From Promethearchaeota archaeon (GTDB lineage: Archaea; Asgardarchaeota; Lokiarchaeia; Sigyniarchaeales; SOKP01), in assembly GCA_019058135.1 (NCBI GenBank), contig JAHLWE010000121.1, positions 1 through 9,197 of the forward strand: 9,197 nt of DNA, read 5' to 3'. Each line of letters opens with the position of its first letter. Positions within the stretch are counted from its first letter, which is position 1. The translations under genes and the position numbers were made by a program. Below the pieces are notes generated by a model. The model did no database searches, was not told the origin of the DNA, and saw nothing but the letters and a program-made list of their open reading frames with translations. This document shows positions 6,092-9,197 of the stretch, piece after piece.

Positions 6092-6886
6092 ATGATGGAA
6101 GAAAAAATTGAATTAGTAATCAAAGATAATATCGCAACGATAAAATTTATTGATCCAGAGAATTATAATCCTTTAAATAAAGAAACGGGGAAAGAATTAT
6201 TAGATATTTTAGAATCTCTTCGAGATAATAGTGATGTAAGATGTCTAATAATTACTGGCTCAGGAAAAGCTTTTTCAGCAGGCGGAGATATAAAACAATT
6301 TAAGTCAAGTATTGAAAGTGGAACACCAGGTCAATTAATGGATGATTTGACACGAGATCTTTACAAAATTGCATTAATCTTACGCCTTTACCCAAAGCCA
6401 GTTATAGCTGCCGTAAATGGTTGGGCTGTTGGAGCAGGGATGAACCTTGCGCTTTCATGTGATATTATAATTGCTTCAGAATATGCAAGATTTAGACAAT
6501 CCTTTTGTAAACTTGCTTTAATTCCTGGATTTGCCGGAACAATCTTATTAAGTCGCCAAATCCCTTGGCAACAAGCAGTAGAAATGTCTTTTTTTGGAGA
6601 TACTTATTCCGCAGAACAAATGAAAAAACTTGGATTTATTAATGAAATTGTCCCTGCAGAAAAATTAGAAGAGGTTTCACATAATTGGGCTCAAAAATTT
6701 GCTAAAGGACCAACCTTAACCTATGCAAGAACGAAAAAACTATTTTTTGAAGCACTTAGCACACCACTTGAAGAACATCTTGAAAATGAAAGACAAATGC
6801 AAATAAAATCAGCTGAATCAGAAGATTATAAAATTGGTGTATTTGCATTAAATAACAAAAAAGAACCTGTTTTTATTGGAAAATAG
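6092..6886 (+). CDS. Crotonase-family protein (enoyl-CoA hydratase/isomerase-like), atypical active site
   Basis: A 264-residue crotonase-fold protein. The oxyanion-hole segments are intact: GKAFSAGGDIK at 58-68 and AVNGWAVGAGMNLALSCD at 107-124, and the C-terminus EDYKIGVFAL near 244-253 is typical. The two hydratase glutamates are missing: rat mitochondrial Glu144 aligns with Asn118 and Glu164 with Phe138. The FCKLALIPG stretch resembles PaaG-type isomerases (FSKLGLIPD), but their Asp is Gly146 here. CoA-thioester binding is therefore likely, while classic hydration is doubtful; an isomerase, decarboxylase or other crotonase reaction is possible. Neighbours suggest a role in beta-oxidation. 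Two ATGs in tandem (6092, 6095) compete; the AGGGAGAT ribosome site is better spaced for 6095, a one-residue difference. It follows acyl-CoA dehydrogenase 2 closely and precedes the thiolase by about 20 bases, so the three are probably one operon. Confidence 0.9.
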   Translation: MMEEKIELVIKDNIATIKFIDPENYNPLNKETGKELLDILESLRDNSDVRCLIITGSGKAFSAGGDIKQFKSSIESGTPGQLMDDLTRDLYKIALILRLYPKPVIAAVNGWAVGAGMNLALSCDIIIASEYARFRQSFCKLALIPGFAGTILLSRQIPWQQAVEMSFFGDTYSAEQMKKLGFINEIVPAEKLEEVSHNWAQKFAKGPTLTYARTKKLFFEALSTPLEEHLENERQMQIKSAESEDYKIGVFALNNKKEPVFIGK

Positions 6887-6895
6887 AATTGTTTA

Positions 6896-6901
6896 AGTGA
6901 T
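6896..6901 (+). promoter_or_regulatory. Shine-Dalgarno deciding the thiolase start
   Basis: AGTGAT differs from AGGTGAT mainly by one base and lies four bases before ATG 6906. It overlaps the alternative GTG start at 6897, which argues against that codon. Confidence 0.55.
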
Positions 6902-6905
6902 AAAA

Positions 6906-8120
6906 ATGCCAGAATTAAGAGAAGTTGTTATTGTGGATTATTTACGTACCCCAATGTCTAGAAGTCGTCCCAACCAACCAGAGCGAGATGTATTTCATCA
7001 AATCCCAGCTGATAAATTACTCTCATTAGTAATTAAAGAAATAATAGCAAGAGCAAAGTTTAATCCCACCAAAATTGATGAAGTGATCACAGGTTGTGCT
7101 AATCAAGTAAAAGAAAATTTTCTTTATGGAGGTCGCCATACTGTTTTTTTAGCAGAATTACCTGAAACGGTTGCTGCTATGGGTATTGATCGACAATGTG
7201 CATCGAGTATGACATGTATTCATATCGGTGCTATGGAGATCGCAACAGGAAACTCAGAAATGGTTATTGCTGGTGGTATGGAACATATGACAAGAATTCC
7301 CCGTGGAACTGATTTAACTGCCCGGCATTATGAATTAACTGATGAAAAAATGTTTCCAAACCACGCAAAATATGATTTAAAAACCGGATACTCAATGATT
7401 CAGACGGCACAAAAATTATGGGAACAGAATCCTGATATAACTCGGGAGGATATGGATTATTGGAGTCTTACTTCTCATGAAAGGGCTGTTAAAGCGCGAG
7501 ATGAGGGATTTTTTGACGAAGAAATCCTTCCAATTGAAGTAAACCTTCCAGATGGGAATAAAAAGATGATTAAATATGACCAATCAATACGAGAAGGATC
7601 CAATATGGAAACTATGAAAAAGCTTCGTCTTGATTCAGAAGGAATTGAAAGAGATGCTCAGATTACTCCGGGAAATTCATCTCCACTGAATACAGGTGCA
7701 GGATGTTGCGTCATTATGTCACAATCGCTTGCTGACGAGATCGGAATTAAACCTATGGCAAGAATTAAAGCGATGGCATGGGCTGGTGTTAATCCCAGTG
7801 TTATGGGACAAGGTCCGGTGCCTGCATGTAAAAAAGTTCTTGCCCGGGCTGGGTTACAAGTAGAGGATATTGACTTTTGGGAAATCAACGAAGCATTTGC
7901 AATTGTTCCATTATATGCAAAGAAAATGCTGGGTATTCCACATGAAAAAATAAACGTGAAAGGTGGAGCTATTGCTCTTGGACACCCATTGGGAATGACG
8001 GGTGTACGATTAGTTGGAACTCTTGCAAGGATCCTACAATTTGAAGAAGGGAACCTTGGTCTCGCTACGGCATGTGTGGGTGGAGGACAAGGGGTTGCTA
8101 CAATCATTGAAAGGATATAA
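6906..8120 (+). CDS. Thiolase (acetyl-CoA C-acyltransferase family)
   Basis: Catalyses reversible thiolysis of 3-ketoacyl-CoA to acetyl-CoA and a shortened acyl-CoA, or in reverse the condensation of two acyl-CoAs. The 404-residue length is normal for degradative or biosynthetic thiolases. All catalytic parts are visible: Cys98 in DRQCASSM (acylated nucleophile), the NEAFA motif at 328-332, His360 in GGAIALGHPLG, and Cys390 in TACVGGGQG. This full set separates it from the archaeal SCP2-type thiolase-like proteins of the mevalonate route. I chose ATG 6906, with AGTGAT four bases upstream and a REVVIVDYLRTP start as in homologues; the in-frame GTG at 6897 lies inside that ribosome site. Last gene of the plus-strand set, meeting the transposase tail to tail. 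Substrate length is not readable. Confidence 0.95.
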   Translation: MPELREVVIVDYLRTPMSRSRPNQPERDVFHQIPADKLLSLVIKEIIARAKFNPTKIDEVITGCANQVKENFLYGGRHTVFLAELPETVAAMGIDRQCASSMTCIHIGAMEIATGNSEMVIAGGMEHMTRIPRGTDLTARHYELTDEKMFPNHAKYDLKTGYSMIQTAQKLWEQNPDITREDMDYWSLTSHERAVKARDEGFFDEEILPIEVNLPDGNKKMIKYDQSIREGSNMETMKKLRLDSEGIERDAQITPGNSSPLNTGAGCCVIMSQSLADEIGIKPMARIKAMAWAGVNPSVMGQGPVPACKKVLARAGLQVEDIDFWEINEAFAIVPLYAKKMLGIPHEKINVKGGAIALGHPLGMTGVRLVGTLARILQFEEGNLGLATACVGGGQGVATIIERI

Positions 8121-8134
8121 CGCAATATTTATAT

Positions 8135-8154
8135 AAAAAAACTTTAAAAAAAAA
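8135..8154 (-). terminator. T-run terminator for the transposase gene
   Basis: The minus strand has runs of nine and seven T separated by four bases, 40-60 bases past the transposase stop. This is the archaeal T-tract form without a hairpin. It would stop minus-strand transcription before it runs into the thiolase. No comparable T-tract serves the thiolase on the plus strand. Confidence 0.45.
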
Positions 8155-8157
8155 CTT

Positions 8158-9197
8158 AATTGTCAAACCCTACTTACTCGACAAAATTATTTTCATACCT
8201 CAATGTTTATTAAGTTTCTTCCAAATTGAGAGAAATTACCCGTATCTATCTTCCGAATTCTCCAATTTCGGCGAATTGATGCGTATTGAGCGTGAAATTT
8301 CCTCCGTTGAGATTCGATAAGAGGCGTTTCACACGCTAAAAACACGCTCGTAACGTGTTCCTTAGAATAATCAACATCTAATAATTGAGTGTATAATCCT
8401 CCGTGCTCTCGAAACGCTCTGGTAACATTTTCTCGCCCTAAAAGCGATTTAAAATGGTGTTTACTTCGATGGAAGAGTTGCTCTTTAGCGTTGTTTGTAA
8501 ATTCTATCTCGTTATGGTCGTAAGCTACATACAAACCATCGTGGTAGGAATGTTCCAATCGAACCCATTGTCGCCAAACTTGCTCGCAAGATATTTTATA
8601 GGATGGCTGTTGCCACTTTAGATTCTTGGGGAGAAATTCTAAGTTTCTTCTTTTTAATCGACTCTGGAGCTTATACACCCATTTTTTCACGTCTCTCTTA
8701 ATTTGAACAGATCGTCTCATTCTCTTGCTTAGTATTTTGCGTATTTGCTCGAAATCTGGAATTAAGTCCTTTATTTCTTTATTCAATTGACCGTGTTGGC
8801 TTAATAACTTTGTTAACGAGTCAATTAACGCACATAGAGTTCGAGATACCTTGGTAGAAAGGTTCCAAGACATATATTGCTGTAACTTCAAGAGAATATA
8901 TTCCAAGTTCGCAAAAGCTTCCGTTCCAGGAAAGATTTTAAATCGATCGCCTCGAGTAGCAATAGCGCATTTCAATTCTTCGCTAATTGGAAGGAAAATT
9001 TCGTATAGTTTATTTGAACTCGCATTTTTACTATTTTGAACGATCGTAAGATCGCAAATGGATTTTCGAAGCGATTTCTGGAGATGCGAATCTTTTGAAG
9101 CAATTGGTTCGACAATGTGAGCGAGAAAATGATATTGACAAAAAGCGTGAGGAATCTTGGGGTTAAATCGTTTAACGGCATTTACAATGTTTTTTTG
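8158..9197. mobile_element. Partial insertion sequence, one end inside the window
   Basis: Composition changes after about 8160: the 60 bases from 8281 are 27/60 G+C, against 19/60 for those from 4261. The end of the element should lie between the thiolase stop (8120) and the transposase stop (8193). TTGTC at 8160-8164 and GACAA at 8180-8184 form a small inverted pair there, a weak candidate for the terminus. The other end is outside the window, so terminal repeats and target duplication cannot be compared. Confidence 0.5.
8193..9197 (-). CDS. DDE-type transposase, N-terminus beyond the right edge
   Basis: One frame stays open from the window edge to TGA at 8193-8195, 334 residues, so the N-terminal part is missing. 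The residues entering at the edge read QKNIVNAVKRFNPKIPHAFC, then QYHFLAHI. In DDE transposases this pattern follows the second catalytic Asp, which would lie just off the window. FTNNAKEQLFHRSKHH follows, with the E at about 8481-8483; the TNNxxEq pattern is where such enzymes carry the final catalytic Glu. The middle is helical, basic and rich in Lys and Arg. I cannot assign an IS family by eye. The reading frame is intact as far as seen. Base use differs from its neighbours: more CpG and CGA/CGT arginine codons and higher GC. An apparent TTG start at 8975 is only the first start-like codon inside a longer frame. Confidence 0.8.
   Translation of the reverse strand, partial: QKNIVNAVKRFNPKIPHAFCQYHFLAHIVEPIASKDSHLQKSLRKSICDLTIVQNSKNASSNKLYEIFLPISEELKCAIATRGDRFKIFPGTEAFANLEYILLKLQQYMSWNLSTKVSRTLCALIDSLTKLLSQHGQLNKEIKDLIPDFEQIRKILSKRMRRSVQIKRDVKKWVYKLQSRLKRRNLEFLPKNLKWQQPSYKISCEQVWRQWVRLEHSYHDGLYVAYDHNEIEFTNNAKEQLFHRSKHHFKSLLGRENVTRAFREHGGLYTQLLDVDYSKEHVTSVFLACETPLIESQRRKFHAQYASIRRNWRIRKIDTGNFSQFGRNLINIEV

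Noticed and set aside
6092..6886. Crotonase-like protein as a methylmalonyl-CoA decarboxylase, because a mutase is nearby
   Set aside because: The LIPGFAG segment does not match the VPYNLVG region of E. coli YgfG that I remember, and the overall sequence looks closer to PaaG-type isomerases. Proximity to the mutase alone is not enough.
7658..8125. Minus-strand open frame of about 155 codons
   Set aside because: Antisense to the conserved C-terminal part of the thiolase, including its His and Cys motifs. It is a by-product of the thiolase codons.
8193..8975. A transposase truncated or frameshifted at its N-terminus, starting at TTG 8975
   Set aside because: Codon-by-codon reading shows the frame continuing without a stop to the window edge at 9197, so the gene is cut by the window, not broken.
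8972..9181. A separate small minus-strand gene upstream of the transposase
   Set aside because: The transposase frame itself is open through this stretch and encodes recognisable transposase motifs. The other frame is a shadow with no family features.

Overview
The window reads as an AT-rich archaeal chromosome segment. A Lokiarchaeia-like Asgard archaeon is my best guess, as an inference from gene content and style rather than from a marker gene. The grounds are: a methylmalonyl-CoA mutase large subunit without its B12 domain, the common archaeal arrangement; frequent AGA (Arg) and ATA (Ile) codons; TATA-like boxes about 39 bases ahead of two genes; and T-run rather than hairpin terminators. 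An AT-rich bacterium is not excluded.

Layout. Positions 1-2786 carry a minus-strand set in transcription order: acyl-CoA dehydrogenase 1, then electron-transfer flavoprotein beta (etfB), then alpha (etfA, cut by the window start). A divergent, very AT-rich intergenic region (2787-3032) holds two identical 22-base direct repeats 52 bases apart and a perfect 23-base palindrome, a likely control region for both directions. From 3033 to 8120 a plus-strand set encodes the methylmalonyl-CoA mutase large subunit, acyl-CoA dehydrogenase 2, a crotonase-family (enoyl-CoA hydratase/isomerase-like) protein and a thiolase. From 8193 to the right edge a minus-strand transposase of higher GC marks a partial insertion sequence meeting the thiolase tail to tail.

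How the genes fit together. The content is that of acyl-CoA beta-oxidation, or its reversal, joined to propionate metabolism. The dehydrogenases form enoyl-CoA and pass electrons to EtfAB. The crotonase-like protein and thiolase act further along the chain. Propionyl-CoA from odd-chain or branched substrates would enter succinyl-CoA through the mutase. Missing from the window are a 3-hydroxyacyl-CoA dehydrogenase, the B12-binding mutase subunit, the epimerase and propionyl-CoA carboxylase.

Most interesting points: etfA has no ATG, GTG or TTG start but an ATA codon behind a near-perfect Shine-Dalgarno; the crotonase lacks the catalytic acids at all three usual positions; the two acyl-CoA dehydrogenases appear to carry their catalytic glutamate at different places in the fold; EtfB has the signature of bifurcating ETFs; and the divergent promoter has a strong operator candidate. 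I found no RNA genes, no CRISPR array and no wholly unknown system.
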